A stretch of DNA of 64,000 bases. Origin: a virus. The translations under genes were made by a program, and so were the position numbers. Positions within the stretch are counted from its first letter, which is position 1. Every line of letters starts with the position of its first letter. The DNA lies in IMG/VR virus record IMGVR_UViG_3300003872_000001, positions 43,323 through 107,322 of that record; one strand, written 5' to 3'. The notes beneath the pieces are model-generated. The model did no database searches. It was not told where the DNA came from and saw only the letters and a program-made list of their open reading frames with translations. This document shows positions 18,299 through 28,300 of this stretch, one piece after another.

Positions 18299-18327
18299 TT
18301 GATTCTAAACAGAAACAAGTATATAAT
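18299..18327 (+). promoter_or_regulatory. Early-type promoter, copy 1
   Basis: TTGATT at 18299-18304, a 17-bp spacer beginning CTAAA and ending AAGTA, and TATAAT at 18322-18327. One of four near-identical copies in the window. It drives the genes at 18397 onwards. The layout fits host sigma70-type polymerase. Confidence 0.75.
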
Positions 18328-18396
18328 ATTAAAATAAGCATAACAATCAATGTTGTGTAAGCCATCACCAAGTATGGTGATATAAAAGGAAACTTT

Positions 18397-18810
18397 ATGA
18401 ATAAAGGTAAGATCAAGTTAGAGGAAATAACAACTTTCCAAGAAGGAACAATATTAACGAAACTATGGCGTAATATTTTACATGATATTAACTATATAAA
18501 TAATTTAGAATATTTAGTTAATAGATATGTCAATAAGACTAAATCTTCTGTTAATATGGTTAATAGACGAACTAAGTCGTCACTTATTAAAAATATAACA
18601 GCCAAAGATATGAGTTGGAGAACTTTTATAGATTTAATATTTAATGTCTTAGATATCAAATTTATGACAATTAGTATTAAGTTAGATCATGCTGACGGTA
18701 CTAGTACTGTGCACCATATTAAAACAGCTAAACCAATTATTAAAAAGACACTTAAGGGAGTCATAGATGGAGATACAGATGAAGAAACAAATGATAAAAA
18801 GTCTATATGA
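18397..18810 (+). CDS. Unknown protein, 137 residues, first gene of an early-type unit
   Basis: AAGGAAACTTT precedes the ATG, 70 nt after the promoter. Basic N-terminal two-thirds, acidic end (DGDTDEETNDKK). A hairpin (CATCACC and GGTGATA) lies in the leader just before the ribosome binding site. Overlaps the next gene by 44 nt. No family recognised. Confidence 0.6.
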   Translation: MNKGKIKLEEITTFQEGTILTKLWRNILHDINYINNLEYLVNRYVNKTKSSVNMVNRRTKSSLIKNITAKDMSWRTFIDLIFNVLDIKFMTISIKLDHADGTSTVHHIKTAKPIIKKTLKGVIDGDTDEETNDKKSI

Positions 18811-19231
18811 CACAATAACAGAAACACGATCACCAGAATTAAAAAAGCTATCTGATTTCTTTAAAGAGATATATAAATATAATGTACATACTCTATCTAC
18901 AGAGATAAGTATAAATAAACTTATGGGATATATTTATGAAAATGATACAGACACCATCTTTGACTTTTTATATAGATTGAAGTACAACTTACTTTTAGCT
19001 AATTGTGAAGATGCTTTGCAGACTGTAAGTAAACTAAATAAGAATGATAAATTGTTCTTAAAAAGTAAATATATAGATAAAACATTATCTGCAATTATGA
19101 CATATAATTTTGATAATACAGATGAATTTGTAGAGCTGGTTGTCTTATTAAGATTAAATATTAATTATGTTATAAAAGATATTATATTTAAAATGGAAGG
19201 AAATGATGATGTACCAAATAACAATGAATGA
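18767..19231 (+). CDS. Unknown helical protein, 154 residues
   Basis: GGGAG is 6 nt before the ATG at 18767; a second in-frame ATG at 18779 is possible. All-helical prediction with a short acidic C-terminus. Overlaps both neighbours, which implies coupling in a three-gene early unit. Not recognised. Confidence 0.55.
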   Translation: MEIQMKKQMIKSLYDTITETRSPELKKLSDFFKEIYKYNVHTLSTEISINKLMGYIYENDTDTIFDFLYRLKYNLLLANCEDALQTVSKLNKNDKLFLKSKYIDKTLSAIMTYNFDNTDEFVELVVLLRLNINYVIKDIIFKMEGNDDVPNNNE

Positions 19232-19781
19232 TATTGAAGGTAAAGATTATATCAATATTAGCACATATAGTAAAATTAAAGTAGGTAAGCAACTTGCGCC
19301 AGGATACCCTACATCTTTTAAAACGATATTAGGTACTACTGGAAGTATCAAGAATGCATTAAGTTTCCTTACCATCAAAGGTTTCCCCGTTAAACTCATA
19401 GGTAAGAAACGATTAACCTCATATGACGTTAAATCCCTACAAACTAAAGAGTCGGTTAAAATAGATAACTATAAAGCTTATTTAATTTATTTCATAAGTC
19501 TCAGAATACTAAATGATCCCGAGCTACTTGAGGCATTAAAGAAACTCCCAAAAGATATTAAATTCACTAGCTTTAATACCTGTACAGATAAAATACTAGA
19601 CTGTAAAAGTAGGTTATATAATAGTAATCAAAATATGTATTGTGATGTAGTAAGTGAATTATTCGCACTAATACAAGATGATAAATTTGATAATACTTCT
19701 ATTCAAAAATTTGTAATAGATAATAAGTCTAAAGATATTGAACTGTTTACTTGTTTACCGAATCCAGTTTCTATAATCTAA
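19203..19781 (+). CDS. Unknown protein, about 190 residues
   Basis: Three consecutive ATG codons at 19203, 19206 and 19209 follow GGAAGG; the second or third has the better spacing. The start INISTYSKIKVGKQLAPGYPT is reminiscent of a widespread small phage protein family beginning INVYSK...LG..LS, but the match is weak. The rest is helical. Ends at a strong hairpin opposite the tape measure gene. Confidence 0.55.
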   Translation: MMMYQITMNDIEGKDYINISTYSKIKVGKQLAPGYPTSFKTILGTTGSIKNALSFLTIKGFPVKLIGKKRLTSYDVKSLQTKESVKIDNYKAYLIYFISLRILNDPELLEALKKLPKDIKFTSFNTCTDKILDCKSRLYNSNQNMYCDVVSELFALIQDDKFDNTSIQKFVIDNKSKDIELFTCLPNPVSII

Positions 19782-19803
19782 TCTATTAAGAAGACATAAC
19801 TTG

Positions 19804-19841
19804 TTGTATACCTATAGCCTTATTTGGCTATAGGTATACAA
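19804..19841. terminator. Bidirectional hairpin between convergent genes
   Basis: Perfect 16-bp stem, TTGTATACCTATAGCC and GGCTATAGGTATACAA, loop TTATTT, between the 192-residue gene and the end of the tape measure gene. Confidence 0.8.
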
Positions 19842-19848
19842 TCATTAG

Positions 19849-22800
19849 TTATGACGCAAAATTAGTATGTTTACTAATGTCTATTGTTGGTTTGGGAAAT
19901 TCTGTTCTCCTATGTTCTATTTGCTGTTTAGGTGTTGTATCAAATACACTACTTATAACATCACTAACTGCATTTGTATTATTTTTTTTATCACTTTCCA
20001 TCTTAGTTAATAACTCTAATATTTTTAATTGTATATTAACTGTATAACCAATATTATTATCCATATTAGCTAATAGTTTATTAGAGTCCTGGCTAACCAT
20101 ATGTAAATCATTTAATGGCTTATTTATGTCCTGAGGAACAGGTTGATAATGCTTAGTAGGTACGATTCTCTTTTTAGGTTGTGACGTAACCACACCAACG
20201 ATAGCTGCGTTATTACTATTTATCTTAGCAATTTTATCATTAGGTAGATCTCTATCAGTTGATAAAGCATTATCACTTTTTATAATATGATTAGTAGCTT
20301 TAGTTGTATTTTGTTTTTTAGCAAATTGACTATAAGCACTTTTATAATCACTAGGATTATTGAAAATATTACTACCTAATTTATACCCGACAGTTGAACC
20401 TATAGCATGATTAGACTTAACAGTATTTAGGATACTGTTATTAGTATTATTATTGGCAGGAATGAGCTTAGATCTACTAGTTTTATCACCCAATCCTGGT
20501 TTAATACTAATATGTTTAACCGTACTTGGTATATTGTTATTAGCAGGAGTAAGTTTATCAGTTGCTGTATGTTTAACTCCAATATGTGTTTTATTTTTAT
20601 CATTCTTTTTAGGATATTTTACTTTTATAGTTGGCTTAATAGGCTGACCCTCGGCATTGACTGGTGCCGAATCTTTAGAGAATAAGTCAAAGCCCAATAT
20701 CTGTTTAGATACAGCTGATTTTAAAGATAGTTTATCGACTACCATATATTTAATAATCCAACCAGCATCCCATAATAGTAATGACCATCCTACAAAAGGA
20801 ACTAACCTTGCTGCTATTTTTGCACTCAATTCACCTACTAGTTCTGCACCAGCTTTTTCTCCTAATTTTTCTAAAATTTTAGTTTTAAAACTGCGGAGTA
20901 TATCTATGATCTTAGATGCGACACCTGACTTGCTTATTTTTTCACCTACTTTAAGAGCTTCTTCCCCGACCTTACTAAATGTCTTACCTATCTTTTCAGC
21001 TCGCTCAGTTCCAAGTAAAGTTTTAGATGCATACTTACCAACAGCACTGATTCCTTTACCTGCTAATTTAACTGCACCAACGCCAGCTCCTATTACTGTG
21101 CTGCCTACACCTTTAACTGCTTTTACAACACCCCCTAATAATCCTGGCATAAATTTTTTTAGAAGGCCTCCTAATTTAAATGGAAGTTTAAGTATGTTTT
21201 TACCGATATTTTTTAGTAAACCAGGGATATGTTTTAAACCGCCCCATAAAAGTTTCTTTAAACCAGCTACAGCTATACCCATAGCAGCTAAAACTAAGCC
21301 AGGAATACCTTTACTAGTAAAACCTTTACCTAATTTGTGAAGGGATTCTTTAGCAGCTCCTTTAGTGTGTTTATTCCAACTCTTTAACTCATCTCTCCAG
21401 TTACCATCTCTTCTACCATCTTTATCTGTATCGAATATTTTAGCATCTTTTTGAGCTTGAGTTTCTTTTTTATGGAATGGGGATAGTTTAGATAACAGAC
21501 CAGCGGCGCCACCGAGTATCACTCCTCCAGCTCCTACTAAACCTTCTTTTAATGTACTTTCCTTACTACCTGAGTCTTTAGTCGTATCATTAGATGTTTT
21601 TTTAGTTTCAGACTTCTTGGATTTATTCCAATTTTTTAATCTTACTTTCCAATTACCATCTCTAGTGCCATCTTTATTTTGGTCGAAGAGTTCATTTTCT
21701 TCTTTTATCTTTTGTTCTTTTTTATATAACGGGTTCAGTGTATGGAATAATCCTGTAATTCCTTTTTTCAATAAGCTAGCAGCTTCTCTATCTAAATCAG
21801 TCCTATGTATGCCAGTAACTAGTGATTTTATTTTAGCAAATTTTCCAGTTTTTATGCTAGTCTTATTGTCTAATATATCATCTTTAATAAGTTTCTTAGG
21901 TATATGTAAGCCAAGGCCTTCAGCATATTCAGAAATGTTTTTAACAATACCTTTCTTATATGCTTCAGAGTTATAAAATTCTTCTTTAAGCTTTTTATAC
22001 TCGCGCAAATCTACATGTAAATATTTACTAGTTATATCTAATAACTTTTCTTTTGTTTTATTAGCTGCGTCTAATGGATTTAAATTATCTTTGACCTTAT
22101 CATATCCATCTTTTGCCATATCAAGATGAATATCTTTAGCTAAAATCGCATAAGCTTTAAGTGCTTTAGTATATTCCTTTATTTCAACATAATGCAAAAC
22201 TTCATTAATGGCTGATTTATGCTTAACACTTAATTGTTCATTATAATCTTTCATTTCATCCAGAATACTCATTATTCTTTTTTTAGTTGAAAATACCATA
22301 TCAGAATTTTTAATAACTGCTTGAGATAAATATATTTTATCTCTGACACTGAATGAATTTAAATCTATTTTAGATGCTGCTGCACTTATATTATTAAATT
22401 TTTTTGTAGTAAATGTTTTAGTTTTATTATACATACTATCTTCTGTAGTACGTTCTTTATCTATAAAGTGTTCAGCATTATTAATTAAAGTATCTATTAG
22501 TTCTGGTCGCTTAGGAACCTTATGTTTACCCATTAGCTTATTAAATAAGCCTGATACTTTATCTAATTTTTTGCTATTAATAACTGTCTCATCGCCATGA
22601 ACTAAACCTACTATATCATCTTTAGTTTCTGGATTACCAGTATAGCCACCTTGTTTGAATTTAGGTATATCACTTACATGTACAGCATCTTTATGTTCAG
22701 TTTCGTTAAACTCATAGCTACTAATATTAGGTAAGTTAGGCTTATGTCTCATTTTATTAAGAATGATCTTACCATTTTTTGCTATAGGATGTTGCTGTAA

Positions 22801-25245
22801 TCTTTTTCCTAATTTTCTAACTTTCTTAGCTTTAGTAGCTACTGTAGTTTTCTTAAGTTCATCTATAGTCTTTTCAGCTTTAGTAGCTACTGTAGTTTTC
22901 TTAAGTTCATCTATAGTCTTTTCAGCTTTGGCTATAGTGTCATCTTTAAGCTTATTTCTACCTTCTTCGGTTTTTAGCTTAGATACAGTTTTCTTAAGTT
23001 TATCTGCTGCTTCTTCAGCTTTGGCTATAGTATCATCTTTAAGCTTATTTCTGTCTTCTTCAGTTTTTAACTTAGATACAGTTTTCTTAAGTTTATCTGC
23101 TGCTGCTTTAGCTTTAGCCGCAGAATCTTTCTTAAACTTATCTTTCTTCTTCTTTAGACTCTCTTTAGCTTTTTCTGCAAAGCTTTTTTCTGCATTCTTT
23201 TCTGCGTCCTTTTTATTAACTTCTTCTTTATATTTATTAGCATCTTTTGCACTAACTTTACCCATTTCATCTAGCAACATTTCCTTATATTGCTCATTAT
23301 TAAAACTTAGCTCACCGGTTTCTTTATTGGTTTTAAGTAGCCTCATGGCAGCTAATTCTTTAGCATTACCAGAATCTATTAATTCTTGTGGTAAATCACC
23401 TAATGTAGGTAAACTTTCTTTTGCATGTTTTAAATTACTATTAGTTCTACTTAGTATATTAACATCTTCTTTTGCTTTTTTAAGCATTTTAACTACCGAA
23501 GCTAGAACTTTTTTCTTCATTTCTTTTGTAAAGTTATTTAGAAATTTCTTAGATGTTAAACTAGTAGGAGCTAATGACCCACCGCTTAATAAATATTTAG
23601 TTACTCCTCTTCTTAGCTGTTTAACTTCTATTTCGCTAGTAAGTTTTAAGCCACCGTATTTAGTTAAATCATCCATAAATGCATCTACATAATAGGTGGT
23701 GTCCTTAGATATTTTATTATGTATATCGGATCTAATATTTTTTTCTATTTGGGAGCTTGTAGTAAATTTATCTCTTCTATAATCATATATTAGTTCATTA
23801 GATTCTGGTTTACCATCTTTAGTACGGATAGACTTTACTTCACCATATATCTTAGATAACAATTGAGGTATAACTTTATTTATGCTAGACTTAGTTCTAT
23901 TATCAAATATTGTACTATCTGTGAGCTTTTCTTTATTAATAGTTAATGTATTCTCTTTATCGTCTCGTGATCCCGTAAAGTTACTAGCAATACTTGCTGC
24001 CCCGTGCATCAAACGACTTTTTAATGTTTCTTTTCTATTACCATCTTTATCAGTTGTATACTCTCTTTCTTTAGATTTAATTTTATCTATATTACCGCCG
24101 ATATCCATAAATGCATTTTTAGTTTTATAAATATTCTTTTTAATATTTTTATTTTCAGCTAAGCGATCACCTATAGTCGATCCTAAGAATTCTTTAATCT
24201 TGGATCCTAATAACATACCTAAGATACCGCCAGTTCCTCCGGCCATAGCAGCTGTTTCGCCAAAAGTTTCTTTTGATTCTGCAGTGTCATCTATAAGGCC
24301 CATCCCAGCTAAAGCCTGATTCTTTATATTGCTAATGCCATTAACTAGATTTCTCCTAGTATTACCAAATATATTATTTCCATTGTATAACGTTTCTGTT
24401 ATTCCGCCATAAGCTTTAGATTTTAAATCGTGCTTAAGTGCTTCATTTTTATGTATCTTCACCATATCAGGAAGACCAGTATTAGTGACTATAGCGTTGA
24501 ATTGATTTTTAAATCCATCCATAGCAGTAGCTAATAAATCTAATTGTTTTTGTGCTATGAATAGTGACTTATATTTTAGTTCCAAAGATCGTCTATAATA
24601 ATTAGCAGTTATTTCATTATTAAACGCACGAATACTTTCTAAATTTACTGCTGCTGTATTTGCTAATTCAGTAGATGTCTTAAATCTATTTAATTCTATT
24701 TTCTTAGAAATTAATTCTTCAACTTTTTCTCGTTGAGTCTTTTCACCTAAAGTATCACCAATAGCTTCTGCTATTTTAGCTGCTTGTAATTCACTTTCAG
24801 ATTTTTTACGATCTTCATTGGAATCATCATCTACACCCATCCACTTTCTGATTTTATTAGTTACAGCTGTAACTTTTTCATTTTTAGGTAATAGTCGTTC
24901 AAAACTATTAAGTGTAGTATTAGCTTTAGTTCTTATTTCAGTAGCTGCTTTTACTAATTCATCTTTAACATCTTTAGCTACATGTACTACTTCGTCTTGC
25001 TCACCTGATAATGATTTAGGTAAAGCATTTTTAGCAATAGTAGTAGCCGTTTCTAATTTATCATCCTTTATATCATCCACGAAACTTTTAGTGCCCGACT
25101 TAAGTGTGTTAAGTACAGCTTCTCTTTTATTTTTAGCGGGAGGAGGTGTAGCGAATGGATCAAAATTATCCATACTTAATAGATCGTCATCAAGCCCTAA
25201 ATCGTCGTTATCAAAATCTAATTTATTATCTAAATCTTTAGCCAT
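19849..25245 (-). CDS. Tail tape measure protein, 1798 residues
   Basis: The longest gene in the window. It sets tail length and sits in the tail lumen. Supporting features: an N-terminal acidic segment, several hundred residues of Lys/Glu/Ala coiled coil (about 690-820) with internal repeats, a GGYTG...VGLVHGDETVIN segment near residue 865 that is characteristic of tape measure proteins, and glycine-rich hydrophobic stretches at about 1300-1420 and 1450-1490 that suit membrane insertion. Two copies of a calcium-loop-like motif, FDQNKDGTRDGNW near 1185 and FDTDKDGRRDGNW near 1270, lie before hydrophobic helices. No lytic domain recognised. Tube and sheath genes at 41-44 kb supply the rest of the tail shaft. 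Confidence 0.8.
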   Translation of the reverse strand: MAKDLDNKLDFDNDDLGLDDDLLSMDNFDPFATPPPAKNKREAVLNTLKSGTKSFVDDIKDDKLETATTIAKNALPKSLSGEQDEVVHVAKDVKDELVKAATEIRTKANTTLNSFERLLPKNEKVTAVTNKIRKWMGVDDDSNEDRKKSESELQAAKIAEAIGDTLGEKTQREKVEELISKKIELNRFKTSTELANTAAVNLESIRAFNNEITANYYRRSLELKYKSLFIAQKQLDLLATAMDGFKNQFNAIVTNTGLPDMVKIHKNEALKHDLKSKAYGGITETLYNGNNIFGNTRRNLVNGISNIKNQALAGMGLIDDTAESKETFGETAAMAGGTGGILGMLLGSKIKEFLGSTIGDRLAENKNIKKNIYKTKNAFMDIGGNIDKIKSKEREYTTDKDGNRKETLKSRLMHGAASIASNFTGSRDDKENTLTINKEKLTDSTIFDNRTKSSINKVIPQLLSKIYGEVKSIRTKDGKPESNELIYDYRRDKFTTSSQIEKNIRSDIHNKISKDTTYYVDAFMDDLTKYGGLKLTSEIEVKQLRRGVTKYLLSGGSLAPTSLTSKKFLNNFTKEMKKKVLASVVKMLKKAKEDVNILSRTNSNLKHAKESLPTLGDLPQELIDSGNAKELAAMRLLKTNKETGELSFNNEQYKEMLLDEMGKVSAKDANKYKEEVNKKDAEKNAEKSFAEKAKESLKKKKDKFKKDSAAKAKAAADKLKKTVSKLKTEEDRNKLKDDTIAKAEEAADKLKKTVSKLKTEEGRNKLKDDTIAKAEKTIDELKKTTVATKAEKTIDELKKTTVATKAKKVRKLGKRLQQHPIAKNGKIILNKMRHKPNLPNISSYEFNETEHKDAVHVSDIPKFKQGGYTGNPETKDDIVGLVHGDETVINSKKLDKVSGLFNKLMGKHKVPKRPELIDTLINNAEHFIDKERTTEDSMYNKTKTFTTKKFNNISAAASKIDLNSFSVRDKIYLSQAVIKNSDMVFSTKKRIMSILDEMKDYNEQLSVKHKSAINEVLHYVEIKEYTKALKAYAILAKDIHLDMAKDGYDKVKDNLNPLDAANKTKEKLLDITSKYLHVDLREYKKLKEEFYNSEAYKKGIVKNISEYAEGLGLHIPKKLIKDDILDNKTSIKTGKFAKIKSLVTGIHRTDLDREAASLLKKGITGLFHTLNPLYKKEQKIKEENELFDQNKDGTRDGNWKVRLKNWNKSKKSETKKTSNDTTKDSGSKESTLKEGLVGAGGVILGGAAGLLSKLSPFHKKETQAQKDAKIFDTDKDGRRDGNWRDELKSWNKHTKGAAKESLHKLGKGFTSKGIPGLVLAAMGIAVAGLKKLLWGGLKHIPGLLKNIGKNILKLPFKLGGLLKKFMPGLLGGVVKAVKGVGSTVIGAGVGAVKLAGKGISAVGKYASKTLLGTERAEKIGKTFSKVGEEALKVGEKISKSGVASKIIDILRSFKTKILEKLGEKAGAELVGELSAKIAARLVPFVGWSLLLWDAGWIIKYMVVDKLSLKSAVSKQILGFDLFSKDSAPVNAEGQPIKPTIKVKYPKKNDKNKTHIGVKHTATDKLTPANNNIPSTVKHISIKPGLGDKTSRSKLIPANNNTNNSILNTVKSNHAIGSTVGYKLGSNIFNNPSDYKSAYSQFAKKQNTTKATNHIIKSDNALSTDRDLPNDKIAKINSNNAAIVGVVTSQPKKRIVPTKHYQPVPQDINKPLNDLHMVSQDSNKLLANMDNNIGYTVNIQLKILELLTKMESDKKNNTNAVSDVISSVFDTTPKQQIEHRRTEFPKPTIDISKHTNFAS
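22831..23113 (-). repeat. Tandem DNA repeats inside the tape measure gene
   Basis: Two near-perfect 48-bp copies (22831-22878 and 22879-22926) followed by two near-perfect 93-bp copies (22928-23020 and 23021-23113). They encode repeated helical units containing AEKTIDELKKTTVATK and KDDTIAKAEEAADKLKKTV. The copies keep the frame, as expected for length changes in a tape measure coiled coil. Confidence 0.85.
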
Positions 25246-25371
25246 AATATTTTCCTTGATTAATCTTACGACTACTATATAGTCTTCAGTTATAGTCGTT
25301 CATTCAAAAAAATGAATGAGCCACTAGTTTAATCACAGTATCCTATATAATAGTTAATTCAAGGAGATGTT
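25246..25371. promoter_or_regulatory. Divergent control region of tape measure and RNA polymerase genes
   Basis: 126 bp with inverted repeats: ACGACTA near 25269 pairs with TAGTCGT near 25293, and TTCATTCA with TGAATGA around 25299-25319 across an A-tract. A TATATAATAG block at about 25344 lies on the plus side. The promoter class is not identified. Confidence 0.4.
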
Positions 25372-28300
25372 ATGGACCCGTTTAATATAGAATTATTATT
25401 TTTAAATAAAAATAATTTAAAGCAATTAGGACAAGTAAAAAGTCTTGATATATTTGAGCCTAATACAGATATATTTAAAATAGATGGATTATTCTCACAG
25501 GAAATATTTGGACCTGTTGGATCAGAGATACGTACTATGAAATATGGTTATATAGATCTTAAACTTAAGATCATGCACCCACTGGCATTTAGATCACTTA
25601 TACAATTAAAAACATTATACAGCGACATTGCATCTGGTAAAAAATACGCAATATTTGATGAAGAACTTGGTGACTTTACTTTATCTAACCCTATAGATGG
25701 AAAAACAGGTTATGACTTTTTTTATAACCATATATTTAAACTTAAATTACTTGCTAATAATAGTGACAGTAGAAGTTTTAAAATAGAATTGATAAAGAAG
25801 TATTATAGTGTACCTAGTCAAGTACATACTTTAACTAAATGGTTAGTGTACCCAGCCGGATTAAGAGACTATAGTTTAGATAAAGATGGTAGAGGTAGTT
25901 ATGATGAAGTAAATGATATTTATAAGAAGCTATTATCTACTGCCAATATGCTTAATAATACAACTATAGACAGTAATAATTTAAGAATGTTCAATACTAT
26001 ACGATATAAGCTACAAGGTATAACTTTAGAAATTTATGAGTATTTTGAAAATTTACTTAAAGGTAAAAAGAAATTCCTACAAAATAAATGGACAAAAAGA
26101 GCTATCGTTTATGGTACGCGAAATGTTATTACAGCTACACCTATCGTTATAGATGATGTTAATAATAAAAATAAAATATCTTTTAATAATACTGTTATAG
26201 GGTTATACCAATATTTAGAAGCAGCTAACCCTATAGTTAAGCATCAAGTATTGAAAATGTTTTCTCATAAGATATTCAATCCTGATACTAATACAGCTCC
26301 GTTAGTAAACATTAAAACTATGCAAACAACATTAGTGGACATAAGTAGCAAAAGTAGAGACGATTGGCTATCGGAAGAGTACTTAGATAATACTATAGCT
26401 AAAATGGGACAAGAGTTCTATAGAAGTGAACCTATTTTAGTAGAAGATAATTATTTAATGTTAATATACGATGACGGGAAGTACGTAGAACTGATCTTTA
26501 ATACTGGTGAAATGGATAGTAGTTTAAATAAGAAATATCTTAGACCTATTACATATGCAGAATTATTTTATCTTGCTATATATGAGATTCGTAATAAATA
26601 TCCAGGCCTTATAACAAGATACCCAGTTACTGAAGAGGGATCTATATACCCAACTATCCCTTATGTAAAAACTACTAATATTAGTAGGACAGTTAAAATG
26701 AAGTACTATGGAGAAATGATTGACGTGTATGAGTATCCTATTCTAAGCGAAAATTATTTTAACTCACTAAGTGTACATAGTACACACTTAGGTCACCTTG
26801 GAGCTGACTTTGATGGTACAGTCGTAGAATAGTTTCCGTAGATATTAAAAAGTAAGAGATTTACTGCACTTAGAAGCTTTTATATTACTAAAAAAGCTTA
26901 CTACCTTATTTATTGATAGTATAAAATAAATAAGGATTTAACATGAGTAATCTCAGATTCGATGTAGTCGGTAACAACGACTATTATATAACAGAACATT
27001 TAGAAATTGGTAAAAATAATGAAAAAGCTAGAAATCTTGTATTCGATAAAGATAAAGTTTTTATAACATTATTTGGTTATAGACACAAGGTAAAATTAGA
27101 ATGGCTTTATTGGTTAAGCTACTATAAACTAAATTTACCGAATAATTATGAAAGATATATTAGTGATATTAGATTTTATAGTTTAAGCAGAGATGGTAGA
27201 ACTCTTACCGATGACCATATAGTTTTATTTAAAAAGCCTGTTATAATAAAATATGGCTCTACTGTGTTTAGATTATTGGCAAGATTTCCTAATTACGCTA
27301 TATCTAAAGACGGAACTATTATGAACATGAAAACTAAGTTCTTTAAAAAGCCTAGTAGTAATGAAAAAAATAGATATTTAAGATCTAATATTATTGATCA
27401 AGCTGGACTTTATTCTAGTAACACTAGAGTCACACATAGATTAGTAGCACTAGCATGGGTTCCCAATCCTAATAACGATTTTATAGCTAGACCTATAGTA
27501 GATCACATAGATGGTAATAAAACTAACTGTCATGCCGATAACTTAAGATGGATATCGTTTTTAGGTAATAGTTTAGCAGCAGTAGATCAAGGTCTCAATA
27601 CTATAGCGATACCGGTACTTAGTAAAAATATAGATACGGGTGAGGTAGAAAAATGGGGATCTTTAACCAGGTTCACTGAAGCCAAAGGTAGGACGAGAAT
27701 AGATACTAATGCAGCTCCATTATATAAGTCTAAAGTATGGAAAACTCCTAATGGCGATTATTTACTTAAGTACTTAAGTGATTCCACACCTTGGGCTAAT
27801 AGTGAAGATATTAAAAACAATACCAATACTAAATTAACTATAATTATTAAAGATAAAACATTCACTATACATGGTCGTAACTCTTTGAAAGATTTTGCCA
27901 AGAAAGAATTTGATATAATTATACATGGTAAACAAAGTATAAATAAATCTATAAAACAATTCTTAGATAGATACATAGCTAAATATGATAATAATATAAA
28001 AATAATCATAGATAGACCTAAATACCAAAATGATTTAAATAAAATATTATATAAAGCTAAGAATTTAGTAACTGGTGAAGTGTTAATAAATAAAACTAGA
28101 AAAGAGTTATTAGAATATACCGGTATACCAAAATCATCTATAACTAAAAGCATAGCTAATACTGGATTATATTCTTACAATGATTGGGTGTTTACTACTA
28201 TGTATATAGACTTTCCTAAAGAGAAAGATGTTAAATTTGTTAAATATAATTATAAAATAAAAGTAACCAATACAAAAACCAATAAATCTGTTATATATGA

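Noticed and set aside
22763-23692. Long plus-strand open frame opposite the tape measure gene (also 20657-21340 and 24818-25282)
   Set aside because: Ser/Leu/Phe-rich antisense shadow of a Lys/Ala-rich coiled coil, no ribosome binding site, and overlapped fully by a well-supported gene.
25372-26832. beta' as a 486-residue protein stopping at 26832
   Set aside because: The last codons lie in intron sequence and the catalytic motif would lack its third aspartate; exon 2 restores it.
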